From assembly GCF_007679035.1 (NCBI RefSeq), contig NZ_VEFR01000005.1:1-64000 (forward strand): DNA of 64,000 nucleotides, given 5' to 3'. The notes beneath the pieces were generated by a model. The model had not been told where the DNA came from. It searched no databases and was given only the letters and a program-made list of their open reading frames with translations. The position numbers and the translations under genes are program-made. Source of the stretch: Agrococcus jejuensis. Lineage in GTDB: Bacteria > Actinomycetota > Actinomycetes > Actinomycetales > Microbacteriaceae. Shown here in pieces: positions 53,713-64,000 of this stretch (position 1 is the stretch's first letter; each line of letters opens with the position of its first letter).

Positions 53713-54750
53713 ATGCGAGCATCTCGAGCAATCCGCACCGTCGCGATCCTCATGGTCGCCGGCGGCCTCCTGACGGCCTGCGGCGGCGACCCGGAGCCGT
53801 CGGCGTCGCCGAGCCCGAGCACCAGCGAGACGCCGACGCCCACGCCGTCGCCGGAGCCCGAGCCGATCACGGCACCGCTCACCGGCATCGAGGTCGACGC
53901 CGAGATCCAGCTGCCTGCGATCCTCGCGAAGATCGACGACCACCCCGACGCCCGTCCGCAGTTCGGGCTCGAGACCACCGACATCGTGTACGAGGAGCTC
54001 GTCGAGGGCGGCCTCACGCGCTACGTCGCCGTCTGGCACTCGAACGTGCCGCAGCAGATCGGCCCCGTGCGCTCGATCCGTCCGATGGATCCGGGCATCG
54101 CGGGCCCCTTCGGCGGCATGATGGCGTTCTCGGGCGGCCAGCCGCACTTCGTCGCCGCGATGCAGGCGGTGAGCACGTCGACGAGCGTCATCCACGGCGG
54201 CGGCACCTACGACGCGTACTACTCGCGCGGCGGCCCCCACGCCGCACCGCACAACGTGATCCTGCAGGCGGCGCAGCTGCAGGCGGACAACGCCCAGATC
54301 GCGCCGCCGCAGCCGCAGTTCGCGTACGCCGACGACGAGGCCTCGCCGACGTCGCAGGCCGCGGGCGGCCCCGCATCGCAGCTGTCGCTCGCGTTCTCGC
54401 AGTCGCAGTCGCGTCAGTGGGGATGCGACGCGAGCAGCGGGCGCTGGGCGCGCGGCCAGCAGGGCGTCGCCGACCTCGACGCGAGCGGCAACCAGCTGAG
54501 CGCCGCGAACGTCGTCGTCCTGCGCGTGCAGGTCATCCCGAACGGCGACATCCCGCAGACGATGCTCGAGGGCTACTACGGCGACGGCTTCGTCGCGAGC
54601 GGCTGCTCGTGGGTGCCCGTCACCTGGTCGAAGCCCGACATCGCGACGCCCATCCAGATCCTCGACGCCTCGGGGCAGCCGGTCGTGCTGACGCCCGGCA
54701 ACACCTGGGTCGAGCTCGTGCCGAACGAGGGCTCCGCGACCGTCTCGTAG
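53713..54750 (+). CDS. DUF3048 lipoprotein
   Basis: 345 residues. Lipobox LTAC (C23), then a P/S/T linker to about 55. [44 protein letters not shown] is the DUF3048 N-terminal signature, with [10 protein letters not shown] next; the second half is the DUF3048 C-terminal domain. Bacillus YerB is a homologue of unknown role. TAGTCT seven bases before the ATG suggests a leaderless mRNA. Confidence 0.88.
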   Translation: MRASRAIRTVAILMVAGGLLTACGGDPEPSASPSPSTSETPTPTPSPEPEPITAPLTGIEVDAEIQLPAILAKIDDHPDARPQFGLETTDIVYEELVEGGLTRYVAVWHSNVPQQIGPVRSIRPMDPGIAGPFGGMMAFSGGQPHFVAAMQAVSTSTSVIHGGGTYDAYYSRGGPHAAPHNVILQAAQLQADNAQIAPPQPQFAYADDEASPTSQAAGGPASQLSLAFSQSQSRQWGCDASSGRWARGQQGVADLDASGNQLSAANVVVLRVQVIPNGDIPQTMLEGYYGDGFVASGCSWVPVTWSKPDIATPIQILDASGQPVVLTPGNTWVELVPNEGSATVS

Positions 54751-56505
<1,755 letters not shown>

Positions 56506-56552
56506 GTTCGGAGCGCTCCGATCGCGCAGCGATTGCAGCGCGGAGGACTCAG

Positions 56553-56730
56553 GGTCGAGGAGCGCGCGACGAAGTCGCTCGCGTCACGAGACCCAGCTGT
56601 CCAGCAAGGAAGGCCCCGAGCACACGCTCGGGGCCTTCCCGCGTCTCCGAGCCCGTCGCCCTGCAGGGATGGCGGGTCTCGTGACGCGTGCTCGCCCTTC
56701 GGGCTCGCGCGCTCCTCGACCAGCTGGTGG
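56553..56730. repeat. Dispersed palindromic extragenic repeat, copy B
   Basis: An inverted unit (56553-56593) and a direct unit (56675-56730) flank the groEL terminator. The direct unit differs from 39689-39744 at one base of 56. Shorter decayed units (56757-56784, 56803-56825) follow. Within the 419-base gap 56506-56924 I see only these repeats and two terminators. Confidence 0.8.
56608..56639 (+). terminator. groEL terminator
   Basis: A perfect 14-bp stem, 56608-56621 with 56626-56639, around ACAC; the first arm starts GGAAGGCCCCGAGC. Confidence 0.88.
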
Positions 56731-56833
56731 GACGGCGCCTTCGCGTGGGGAGCGCGCGCGTTCCTCGACCAGCAGGTGGGGCGGCGCCTCGCGCGGGGAG
56801 GGCTCGCGCTCCTCGACCGCCCGGCGAGCGCGA

Positions 56834-56867
56834 GGAAGGGCCCCGAGCATCCGCTCGGGGCCCTTCC
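56834..56867 (-). terminator. Terminator of the WXG100 gene
   Basis: A perfect 15-bp stem, 56834-56848 with 56853-56867, around ATCC. Its arms differ from the groEL terminator by one inserted G, so the two probably share an origin. Confidence 0.85.
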
Positions 56868-56924
56868 CGCATGTCCGGCTGCGGCGGCCGCTCCCTCCTG
56901 TGCGCGCCGCCCGCGCCGGAGGTC

Positions 56925-57215
56925 TCACGCGGCGAACAGCCTCGTGTTCGCCGACTCGACGTCGGCGTACTGCTGGCCGGCCTGCTGCAGCGCGATCGTG
57001 ATCTGGCGCAGCGACTCCTCGACGTTCGCCTGCGTGCCGCGCCAGGTCGCGACGACGCCCTGGAACGCGACGGACGCGCCGCCCGTCCACGACCCCTCCA
57101 GCGCCTGCAGCTGCCCCAGCAGGGCGGCCACGTCGGTCTGGATGCGGCCGACGGTCGCGTGCGCCGCCGCCCGTGCGCTGTCGATGGCGTCGCTGTCGAC
57201 GACGTACCTGCTCAT
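56925..57215 (-). CDS. WXG100 (ESAT-6-like) protein
   Basis: 96 residues, the family length. The turn GSWTGG (W43, G45) joins two helices, and the C-terminal YADVE (83-87) matches the YxxxD/E export signal of type VII secretion. No ESX ATPase, EccD or partner WXG gene is in the window, so it would use machinery encoded elsewhere. It is convergent with groEL and lies downstream of a two-component system, 42 bases from the kinase stop. Nothing suggests toxicity. Confidence 0.85.
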   Translation of the reverse strand: MSRYVVDSDAIDSARAAAHATVGRIQTDVAALLGQLQALEGSWTGGASVAFQGVVATWRGTQANVEESLRQITIALQQAGQQYADVESANTRLFAA

Positions 57216-57257
57216 CGGTCCTCCTCGCTGTCCCGGTCGAGCCGGGGTGTGGCGAGG

Positions 57258-58880
57258 CTAGGCGTCGGGCGTGGTCGCCTCGCGGTCGCGGCGCTGCCGC
57301 TGTGGAGGAGTCGTGGTCGACACGGGCTGGTCGGGACGGATGCGCTCCGTCAGCTCCAGGAGGGCATGGTCGTCGGCGAGCGGAATGGCGATGCGGAACG
57401 TCGCGCCGCCGCCGGGGGTCTCGATGACGTCGATGCGGCCGCCGTGCGCCGCGACGATGCCCTGCACGATGGCGAGGCCGAGGCCCGAGCCGCCCGTGTC
57501 GCGCGCCCGCGACTTGTCGGCGCGGTAGAAGCGCTGGAAGATCTTGCGTCGCAGCGACGGCGGCACGCCCTCGCCGTGGTCGATGACGTGCACGATCGCC
57601 TCGCGGCGACGCCACGAGACGCCGACGCCGAGCTCGATGGGCGACCCCTCGTCGGTGTACCGCAGCGCGTTGCCGACGATGTTGGCGATGACCTGGCGCA
57701 TCGAGTTCTCGTCGGCGAGCACGACGGCGGGCGGGGCGACGGGCGGCGGCGCGAACAGCTCGGCCGGCGCCGCGGAGGGGTCGACGGCGGTCTGCGCGTC
57801 GGGATCGATCGCGAGCGTCTGGAACGAGCGATCCTGCGCCGAGACGCGCGCGTCGTTCACGGCGTCGTTGACGAGCGGCACGAGGTCGAGGGGCTGCAGC
57901 TGCAGCGGTCGGCGCTCGTCGAGGCGCGCGAGCGTCAGGAGGTCCTCGACGAGCGAGCCCATGCGCTTCGCCTCGCGCTCGATGCGATCCATGGCGCTCG
58001 CGACGTCCTCCGGCCGCTGGATGGCGCCCATGCGGTACAGCTCGGCGTAGCCGCGCACCGAGACGAGCGGCGTGCGCAGCTCGTGGCTCGCGTCGCCGAC
58101 GAACTGGCGCATCTGCGTGACGGACTCGTCGCGCTCCTCGAGCGCCGTCTCGACCCGCGAGAGCATGCCGTTGAGCGACTGTCGGAGGCTGCCGACCTCC
58201 GTGCGGGGGTCGCCGGCGTCGAGGCGCGTCTCGTAGTCGCCGTCGGCGAAGCGCTCGGCGACCTGGGCGACCGTGCGCAGCTGGCGCAGGGCCGTGTCGA
58301 CGAGCACGCGTGTGAAGGCCGCGCCGAGCAGCACGGCGAGCAGCGCGAAGCCCGCGTAGACGATGACGAAGCTGCGCCAGGTGTTCTCGACCCGGTCGAG
58401 GCCGACGGCGACGACGAGCGTCGCGAGCTCGCCCTCGTCGTCGACGAGCATCGGCAGCACGTCGACCCGCCAGCTGCTCTCGCCGTTGTGCGACGGCGCG
58501 GTGAACGGCTCGGTCGTGCTCGCGACGTAGGCGAGCGTGACGCCGTCGAGCTCGGGCAGGCCGGGCGCGCGCTCGCCGCCCGGGCTGTTGCGGCACAGCA
58601 CCCCGCCATCGGCGTCGAGCACCGCGAGGTAGTACGTCGCGGGGATGCCGTCGAGCTGGCACTCGCCCGAGTCGAGGTCGAGCCCGCCGACCTCGAGGTC
58701 GTCGTACGTCGCCAGGGCGTACTGCAGGTCGCGGTCGGTGCCGTCGAGCAGGGATTGGCGCACGACGGTCATGGTGCCGACGCCGGCGATGAGCAGCCCG
58801 ATCGTCATGACGACGACGATCAGGACGGTGATCCTGGCTGCCAGCGAGACGCTGCCGAGCCGCGTGCGCAGCGACCGCAC
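57258..58880 (-). CDS. Sensor histidine kinase
   Basis: 540 residues: two membrane helices (15-38 and about 170-190) around a 125-residue outer sensor with two cysteines, a HAMP domain, the H-box GDASHELRTPL, N-box NIVGNALRYT and G boxes DHGEGVPP and GGSGLGLAI. A proline-rich insert (about 385-405) lies between the X and N regions. It pairs with the regulator encoded just upstream; the four bases between them suggest coupling. The signal is unknown. Confidence 0.92.
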   Translation of the reverse strand: MRSLRTRLGSVSLAARITVLIVVVMTIGLLIAGVGTMTVVRQSLLDGTDRDLQYALATYDDLEVGGLDLDSGECQLDGIPATYYLAVLDADGGVLCRNSPGGERAPGLPELDGVTLAYVASTTEPFTAPSHNGESSWRVDVLPMLVDDEGELATLVVAVGLDRVENTWRSFVIVYAGFALLAVLLGAAFTRVLVDTALRQLRTVAQVAERFADGDYETRLDAGDPRTEVGSLRQSLNGMLSRVETALEERDESVTQMRQFVGDASHELRTPLVSVRGYAELYRMGAIQRPEDVASAMDRIEREAKRMGSLVEDLLTLARLDERRPLQLQPLDLVPLVNDAVNDARVSAQDRSFQTLAIDPDAQTAVDPSAAPAELFAPPPVAPPAVVLADENSMRQVIANIVGNALRYTDEGSPIELGVGVSWRRREAIVHVIDHGEGVPPSLRRKIFQRFYRADKSRARDTGGSGLGLAIVQGIVAAHGGRIDVIETPGGGATFRIAIPLADDHALLELTERIRPDQPVSTTTPPQRQRRDREATTPDA

Positions 58881-58884
58881 GCGA

Positions 58885-59583
58885 CTACGCGGTCTTCGGA
58901 GCCTTGAGCATGTACCCGAAGCCGCGCTTCGTGATGATCATCGGCTCGCTCGTGTGCCCGTCGACCTTGCGTCGCAGGTACGAGATGTACGACTCGACGA
59001 TGCCCACGTCGCCGTTGAAGTCGTACTCCCAGACGTGGTCGAGGATCTGGGTCTTCGACAGCACGCGGTTCGGGTTGAGCATGAGGTAGCGCAGCAGCTT
59101 GAACTCGGTGGGGGAGAGCTCGATCTCCTCGTCGCCGACCGTGACCTCGTGCGTGTCCTGGTTCATGACGACCTCGCCGATGCGCAGGGTCGCGTCGTCG
59201 TCCTCGGCGCGCGTGCGGCGCAGGATGGCCTTGATGCGGGCGATGATCTCGTCGAGCGAGAAGGGCTTCGTGACGTAGTCGTCGCCGCCGACCGTGAGGC
59301 CCGTGACCTTGTCGTCGGTGTCGTCCTTCGCCGTGAGGAAGAGGATGGGCGACGTGAAGCCCGAGGCGCGCAGGCGCTTCGTGACGCCGAACCCGTTGAT
59401 GTCGGGCAGCATGACGTCGAGCAGGATGAGGTCGGGCTCGTCCTCCAGCACCGCGGAGATGGCTGCGGCACCGGCGCCGACGGAGCGCACGTCGAACCCG
59501 CTGAAGCGCAGGCTCGTGGTGAGCAGATCGCGGATGTGGGGCTCATCGTCGACGACGAGGATCTTGGGGGACTGGTCGCTCAT
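58885..59583 (-). CDS. OmpR-family response regulator
   Basis: 232 residues from ATG 59583 (59589 is an alternative). The receiver has ILVVDDEPHIRD, the phospho-aspartate in LLDVMLPDINGF and the switch lysine in TKPFSLDE. The winged helix has SPTEFKLLRYLMLNPNRVLSKTQILDHVWEYDF, close to the TcrX/TrcR type. It is the partner of the kinase downstream. Targets are unknown; the WXG100 gene beyond the kinase is one candidate. Confidence 0.93.
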   Translation of the reverse strand: MSDQSPKILVVDDEPHIRDLLTTSLRFSGFDVRSVGAGAAAISAVLEDEPDLILLDVMLPDINGFGVTKRLRASGFTSPILFLTAKDDTDDKVTGLTVGGDDYVTKPFSLDEIIARIKAILRRTRAEDDDATLRIGEVVMNQDTHEVTVGDEEIELSPTEFKLLRYLMLNPNRVLSKTQILDHVWEYDFNGDVGIVESYISYLRRKVDGHTSEPMIITKRGFGYMLKAPKTA

Positions 59584-59667
59584 GGCCATATTCTCTGACC
59601 GTAGCCTGATCGAATCCTGGACGCCAGGCGATCGGGGTACAGGTGCGCCTGAGGACGCCTCGACGCC

Positions 59668-61296
59668 CTACAGGTTGGCGGCGTCGAGGATCTCGTACGA
59701 GTAGCCCTGCTCGGCGAGGAACCGCTGCCGACCGAGGGCGAAGTCCTGGTCGATCGTGTCGCGGGCCACGAGCGTGTAGAACGACGCGCTGCGGCCGCCG
59801 GACTTCGGTCGCAGCAGACGCCCGAGGCGCTGCGCCTCCTCCTGCCGCGATCCGAACGAGCCGGACACCTGGATGGCGACCGACGCATCCGGCAGGTCGA
59901 CCGAGAAGTTCGCGACCTTCGACACGACGAGCGTGCCGATCGTGCCCTCGCGGAACGACTGGAAGAGCGTCTCGCGCTCGTCGACCGGGGTCTGGCCCGT
60001 GATGAGCGGAGCGTCGAGCGCGTCGGCGAGCACGTCGAGCTGGTCGAGGTACTGCCCAATCACGAGCGTCTGCTCGCCCTCGTGCCGCCGCAGGATGCGC
60101 TTCGCGACCGTCACCTTCGCCGGGCTCGACGCCGCGATGCGGTACCGCTCGCGATCGGCGCTCGCGGCGTACTCGAGCCGCTCGCCCTCCGTGAGGTCGA
60201 TGCGCACCTCGAAGCACTCGGCGGGGGAGATGAAGCCCTGGGCCTCGATCTCCTTCCACGGCGCGTCGAAGCGCTTGGGGCCGATGAGGCTGAAGACGTC
60301 GGACTCGCGGCCGTCCTCGCGCACGAGCGTCGCCGTGAGGCCCAGTCGACGCCTGGCCTGCAGGTCGGCCGTGAGCTTGAAGACGGGGGCCGGCAGCAGA
60401 TGCACCTCGTCGTACACGACGAGGCCCCAGTCGAGCGCGTCGAGCACCCGAAGGTGCGCGAGCTCGCCGCTGCGCTTCGCCGTGAGGATCTGGTACGTCG
60501 CGATCGTGACGGGCCTGATCTCCTTCGACTGCCCCGAGTACTCGCCGATGTCGTCCTCGGTGAGGGTCGTGCGAGCGAGCAGCTCGGAGCGCCACTGCCT
60601 CGCCGAGACCGTGTTCGTCACGAGGATGAGCGTCGTCGTGTCGGTCGCGGCCATGGCCGCGGCGCCGACGAGCGTCTTGCCGGCGCCGCAGGGCAGCACG
60701 ACGACGCCCGAGCCCGCGTCGGCGAAGTGCCGCACGGCGTCCTGCTGGTAGGGCCGCAGCTCCCAGCCGTCCTCGACGAGGTCGATGTCGAACGGGGTGC
60801 CGGGCGTGAAGCCCGCGAGGTCCTCGGCCGGCCAGCCGATCTTCACGAGCTCCTGCTTCAGCTGCCCGCGCGCCCAGTCGACGACGCGGATGCCCCCCTC
60901 GACGTCCTCGGCGAGCAGGGGAGCGATGCGCTTCGAGCGCCGCACCTCCATGAGCACGGGTCGGTCCTCGCTGCGCAGGCGCAGCCCCTCGTCGTCGCGG
61001 TCGATCGTGAGCCTGCCGTAGCGGCCCACGGTCTCGCGCACGTCGAGCGCGACCGCCGACGGCACGGGGAAGCGCGCGTGGCGCTCGAGCGTGCCGATCA
61101 TCTCGTCGGCCGTGTGACCGGCGGCGCGGGCGTTCCACAGGCCGAGCTGCGTGATCCGGTACGTGTGGATGTGCTCGGGCGCGCGCTCGAGCTCCGCGAA
61201 GACCGCGAGCTCGTGGCGGGCATCCGCAGCAGCGGGATGCGCGACCTCGAGCAGCACGGTTCGATCGCTCTGGACGATCAGCGGGCCGTCGTTCAC
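59668..61296 (-). CDS. XPB-type DNA helicase
   Basis: 542 residues. An N-terminal damage-recognition-like domain (1-180) precedes the SF2 core: LRPYQQDAVRHF, Walker A LPCGAGKT, DEVH box VVYDEVHLLP, GLTATLVREDG and the C-terminal QRLGRLLRPK motif VI. Mycobacterial XPB (Rv0861c) is a 3'-5' helicase thought to act in DNA repair. Next upstream is the gene for its usual neighbour, 31 bases away, so they form an operon. Confidence 0.93.
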   Translation of the reverse strand: MNDGPLIVQSDRTVLLEVAHPAAADARHELAVFAELERAPEHIHTYRITQLGLWNARAAGHTADEMIGTLERHARFPVPSAVALDVRETVGRYGRLTIDRDDEGLRLRSEDRPVLMEVRRSKRIAPLLAEDVEGGIRVVDWARGQLKQELVKIGWPAEDLAGFTPGTPFDIDLVEDGWELRPYQQDAVRHFADAGSGVVVLPCGAGKTLVGAAAMAATDTTTLILVTNTVSARQWRSELLARTTLTEDDIGEYSGQSKEIRPVTIATYQILTAKRSGELAHLRVLDALDWGLVVYDEVHLLPAPVFKLTADLQARRRLGLTATLVREDGRESDVFSLIGPKRFDAPWKEIEAQGFISPAECFEVRIDLTEGERLEYAASADRERYRIAASSPAKVTVAKRILRRHEGEQTLVIGQYLDQLDVLADALDAPLITGQTPVDERETLFQSFREGTIGTLVVSKVANFSVDLPDASVAIQVSGSFGSRQEEAQRLGRLLRPKSGGRSASFYTLVARDTIDQDFALGRQRFLAEQGYSYEILDAANL

Positions 61297-61327
61297 GACG
61301 TTCGAGCCTAGCCCCGCCGGCTGTGCG

Positions 61328-62944
61328 TCACGGCACGCCCGCCAGATGCGTGATGGCGGTGACGGGCAGCGTGCGCTCGACGTCGCTGCCGAGGTCGCGG
61401 GCGCGCAGCCGACCGTTCGCGACGCCGAGCGGCAGCAGCGACAGCTCCCGCTCCTCGCCGCCGACCTCGATGCGCACCTGCACGCTCACGCGGTCGCGTG
61501 CCGCGACCTGCAGGCGCCGCTCGAGCCAGGCGCGCTCCTCGCCGCCGACGTCGAAGCCCGAGCCGCGCAGTCGCTGCACGAGCGGCGTGGGCGGCGGCGC
61601 CAGCACGTCGGCCTCGTGGCGCACGGGCGCGAGCAGCGCGCCGTCGGCGTCCTCCATCGCGGCCGGGTAGCGACGGGCGCGGAGCGCCCCGAGCACCGTC
61701 GACGGCTCGGCGCGCGTCACGAGCCTGCGCGCCGACTCCTCGCGCATGCGCAGCGGCGCGAGGCCGTGGTCGACGGCGAGCTCGGCGACGACGCCGGGCT
61801 CGCCGCGCACCGCCGTTCGGTCGGGTCCGTCGACGAGCGCGAGCACCCGCACGGAGCCGAAGCGGGCGGCGGCGTCGCGGACGAGGTAGGCGACGGGCTG
61901 CGGCACGCCGGTGAGCGACAGGGCGCCGAGCAGCTCGAGGATGCCGGACTCGTCCTCGCCCGCGGCGAGGCCGCGCGAGAGCGATGCGAGCGACATGCGG
62001 TACGTCGATGCCGTGCCGCGCTGCTCGAGGTCGGCCACGAGCCGCAGGCGCGACTCGAGCGCGGGCACGAGCGGGCCGGGCACGACGATCGAGAGGTCGG
62101 GCTGGACGTAGGCCTTGTCGACCTCGCCGGGCACGAGTGCCGCGAGCCGCGTGGCGCCGTCGGCGCCCGCGAGCGACGTCGTGGCTCCGTCGACGAGGCC
62201 GAGCTGCGTCGCGCGGCGCTCGGCGATCGCGAGGCGCTCGAGGGTCGCGGCCCCCGCGAGCGGGAAGCGGGCCGCGGCGTCGCCAGCATCGGTCGCGATC
62301 GAGCGCTCGGCGTCGTCGAGGGACGCGAGCCACGTGTCGCGCACGGTCGCCCATCGCTGCGGCAGGGGCTCCTCCAGCCACGTCGAGGCGCCCGTCGCCG
62401 CCACGAGCGTCGCGTCGCGCGCCGCGAGCAGGCGTGCGCCTCGCGCGATCGCGATCGCGTCGAGCACGGCCTCGAGCGGCGCGCCGAGCGCCTCGGCGAT
62501 CCTACGCGCATCCGACATCGCCACTGCACCGCGCGCGAGCACCTGCACGGGCTGCGCCGCCGCGCCGCGCACGACCTCGCCGACGAGCAGGGTCGTCGCG
62601 AACGCGCGCTCGGCCGCGCGGGCGTCGTCGGCGACGGGCGGCGCGATCGGGTCGCGACGAGGAGCCGTCGCGGCGTGCCTGCGCACGCCGTCGAACGCGA
62701 CGCCCGCGACGCCGAGCCCGATGGCGTCGAGCGTCGGGGTCGTCGCGCCCGTCGCGAGCAGGGCGAGCGCATCCGCGTCGACCGTCTCGAGCGCCACGGC
62801 GATCGACTCGTCGCGGAGCAGCTGCTCGGCGACGTCGAAGTACGTCGCAGCGTGCTGCGGCACGTGCCGCGCGCGCACGAGGCGATCGAGGGCGTCGTCG
62901 GTCAGCGCCTGCAGCGCGCCCGCGAGCTCGACCGTGGTCGGCAC
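61328..62944 (-). CDS. Helicase-associated domain protein (XPB partner)
   Basis: 538 residues, rich in Ala, Arg and Asp, with winged-helix-like repeats in the middle and the typical end LRARDLGSDVERTLPVTAITHLAG. It is the family found next to XPB in actinobacteria (Rv0862c-like, from memory). GTG 62944 begins two bases before the end of the small membrane gene's stop region. The activity is unknown; a DNA-binding or regulator role for XPB is inferred from the constant pairing. Confidence 0.82.
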   Translation of the reverse strand: MPTTVELAGALQALTDDALDRLVRARHVPQHAATYFDVAEQLLRDESIAVALETVDADALALLATGATTPTLDAIGLGVAGVAFDGVRRHAATAPRRDPIAPPVADDARAAERAFATTLLVGEVVRGAAAQPVQVLARGAVAMSDARRIAEALGAPLEAVLDAIAIARGARLLAARDATLVAATGASTWLEEPLPQRWATVRDTWLASLDDAERSIATDAGDAAARFPLAGAATLERLAIAERRATQLGLVDGATTSLAGADGATRLAALVPGEVDKAYVQPDLSIVVPGPLVPALESRLRLVADLEQRGTASTYRMSLASLSRGLAAGEDESGILELLGALSLTGVPQPVAYLVRDAAARFGSVRVLALVDGPDRTAVRGEPGVVAELAVDHGLAPLRMREESARRLVTRAEPSTVLGALRARRYPAAMEDADGALLAPVRHEADVLAPPPTPLVQRLRGSGFDVGGEERAWLERRLQVAARDRVSVQVRIEVGGEERELSLLPLGVANGRLRARDLGSDVERTLPVTAITHLAGVP

Positions 62945-62945
62945 G

Positions 62946-63221
62946 TCAGGCCCGTCCGCGTCCCTTGCGCACCGCGGAGAGCACGAGCAGCGCGATGACG
63001 CACAGGAGGCCGGCGGGCAGCGCGAACGTCGGCACGAGGAAGGCGTACGGCCAGGGGCCCTCGGCGAGCCACGGCCACGCATCCTGCAGCGCGATCTGCA
63101 CGAGCGTCACCACGAAGCCGAGCAGCGCGAGACCCACGAGCACGGCGGCGGCGGTGGCCAGGATGCGCTCGATCACGCCGATGGGATCGGCGTGGCGCTC
63201 GCCTGCACGCGTGGTGGGCAT
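62946..63221 (-). CDS. Small membrane protein, two helices
   Basis: 91 residues with helices at about 22-45 and 60-83, and a basic C-terminus KGRGRA. It is encoded just before the XPB partner gene and probably shares its mRNA. I know of no function. The start at 63221 is divergent from the cold-shock gene. Confidence 0.72.
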   Translation of the reverse strand: MPTTRAGERHADPIGVIERILATAAAVLVGLALLGFVVTLVQIALQDAWPWLAEGPWPYAFLVPTFALPAGLLCVIALLVLSAVRKGRGRA

Positions 63222-63285
63222 CCGACGAGACTACCAGCGGGCGATAGCCTGGAGGCTGCACCACCCGCGCACCCCAAGGAGCATC

Positions 63286-63669
63286 GTGCCCACTGGCAAG
63301 GTCAAGTTCTTCGACGAGGACAAGGGCTTCGGCTTCATCGCCGGAGACGACGGCGTCGAGGTCTTCGTGCACGCATCCGCCGTGCCCGACGGCGCGACGC
63401 TCAAGGGCGGCACGCGCGTCGAGTACGGCGTCGCCGAGGGTCAGCGCGGCGCGCAGGCGCTGTCGCTGCGCGTGCTCGAGGCGCCGCGCGTCTCGGCCGT
63501 GCGCCAGGCGCGACGCTCGAGCGAGGACATGGCGGTGATCGTCGAGGACCTCGTGAAGCTGCTCGACGGCGTGGGAGAGGCGCTGCGCCATGGGCGCCAG
63601 CCGAGCCCCGACCAGGCCCGCAAGGTGGCCACGGTGCTGCGTCGCGTCGCCGACGACCTGGAGGCGTGA
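63286..63669 (+). CDS. Cold-shock domain protein with helical C-terminal extension
   Basis: 127 residues. The cold-shock domain (1-66) has GKVKFFDEDKGFGFI and VEVFVHASAV. An unusual basic/helical tail of about 60 residues follows (DMAVIVEDLVKLLDGVGEALR), found in the actinobacterial type next to DUF3027 genes. GTG 63286 has AAGGAG five bases upstream. The next gene overlaps its stop by TGATG. Confidence 0.9.
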   Translation: MPTGKVKFFDEDKGFGFIAGDDGVEVFVHASAVPDGATLKGGTRVEYGVAEGQRGAQALSLRVLEAPRVSAVRQARRSSEDMAVIVEDLVKLLDGVGEALRHGRQPSPDQARKVATVLRRVADDLEA

Positions 63670-64000
63670 TGACGACCGTGCCGAGCGCCGAGGCGCTGCG
63701 ACTGGCCGAGTCGGCCCTCGACGAGATCGCGCCCGCCGGCGGGGTCGGCGAGGTCGTCGACGCGGTCGACGAGCAGGGCGTGCTCGCGCTGCGCTACCGC
63801 TCGCAGCTGGGCGGCTACCCCGACTGGCTGTGGACCGTGACGCTCGCGACCGACGACGAGGGCGTGCAGACCGTGCTCGAGGTCGCGCTGCTGCCCGGCG
63901 AGGGCTCGCTCATCGCGCCCGAGTGGGTGCCGTGGGCCGATCGCCTCGCGGACTACCTCGCTGCCAAGGAGTCGGCGGCCGCAGACGACGAGGACGCCGA
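63669..64000 (+). CDS. DUF3027 protein, N-terminal part
   Basis: 110 codons are visible before the window ends. RYRSQLGGYPDWLWTVTLA and LLPGEGSLIAPEWVPWADRL are DUF3027 motifs. The ATG at 63669 shares a base with the cold-shock stop. The function is unknown; the constant pairing with the cold-shock protein suggests RNA-related work. Confidence 0.82.
   Translation, partial: MTTVPSAEALRLAESALDEIAPAGGVGEVVDAVDEQGVLALRYRSQLGGYPDWLWTVTLATDDEGVQTVLEVALLPGEGSLIAPEWVPWADRLADYLAAKESAAADDEDA

Noticed and set aside
60053..60062. TACTGCCCAATC-like match to the 21-bp palindrome
   Set aside because: It is about ten bases inside the XPB helicase coding region with no partner arm; chance match.

Overview
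The window is very GC-rich, has GTG as well as ATG starts, many 4-base start/stop overlaps, and an actinobacterial gene set (mycothiol synthase, CarD, GlnR, SenX3/RegX3, RlmB, an XPB-type helicase pair, a WXG100 protein, DUF3027/DUF3048/DUF3263/DUF4032 proteins). It looks like chromosome of a Microbacteriaceae-type actinomycete. An Agrococcus-like genus is my guess, not something proven here. There are no rRNA genes, CRISPR arrays, transposases or phage genes. Two tRNA genes are present: Lys(TTT) and Thr(TGT).

Region 1 (1-7448): the edge of a lipoprotein gene, then two arms of tightly coupled genes. They encode a mycobacterial-type MTA/purine nucleoside phosphorylase, an NAD-dependent sugar epimerase, a GT-C-like membrane protein, a GT2 glycosyltransferase, a DUF2064 transferase and a methyltransferase. 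Between them sit a cytochrome-b-like membrane protein and a Tat-exported molybdopterin protein. The set resembles the Rv0535-Rv0541c neighbourhood of Mycobacterium tuberculosis, and its product is unknown to me. Region 2 (7525-12888): a membrane protein, an SPFH protein, tRNA-Lys, a secreted alpha/beta hydrolase, a conserved 208-aa protein and a lipoprotein.

Region 3 (12889-29241) is the phosphate/nitrogen control block: a structured intergenic region, a PHO box, pstSCAB, a MutT/phosphatase fusion, polyphosphate kinase, mshD, GlnR, a nitrobindin-like protein, YgfZ, a methyltransferase, Gpm, PhoU and the SenX3-RegX3 pair. GTTCACC-type sites lie before pstS, ppk and phoU, so RegX3 probably controls all three. 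Region 4 (29326-31862): a lipoprotein, CarD and the fused IspDF.

Region 5 (32056-43102) is an 11-kb catabolic island: a glucitol-type PTS with GutM, a SAF-domain NAD(P) oxidoreductase, a 2-oxoacid/acetoin-type E1alpha-E1beta-E2 set without E3, a galactitol-type PTS and a SorC regulator. It lies between ispDF and cysS-rlmB, which are neighbours in many actinobacteria. Three promoters inside it share the motif GCAC(C/G)GATGTGC, probably the SorC operator. Two different PTS permeases feeding one lower pathway suggest use of one or more polyols that I cannot name.

Region 6 (43195-54750): cysS, rlmB, a kinase-like DUF4032 protein, three DsbA-like extracytoplasmic proteins, an orphan sugar-ABC ATPase, tRNA-Thr, a DMT-type permease, MsrB, a DUF3263 and LytR_C pair, a cold-shock protein and a DUF3048 lipoprotein. 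Region 7 (54787-64000): groEL behind two tandem CIRCE operators, a WXG100 protein, a two-component system, the XPB helicase with its partner, a small membrane protein, a cold-shock fusion protein and the start of a DUF3027 gene. Two nearly identical extragenic repeats (39586-39744 and 56553-56730) follow strong terminators.
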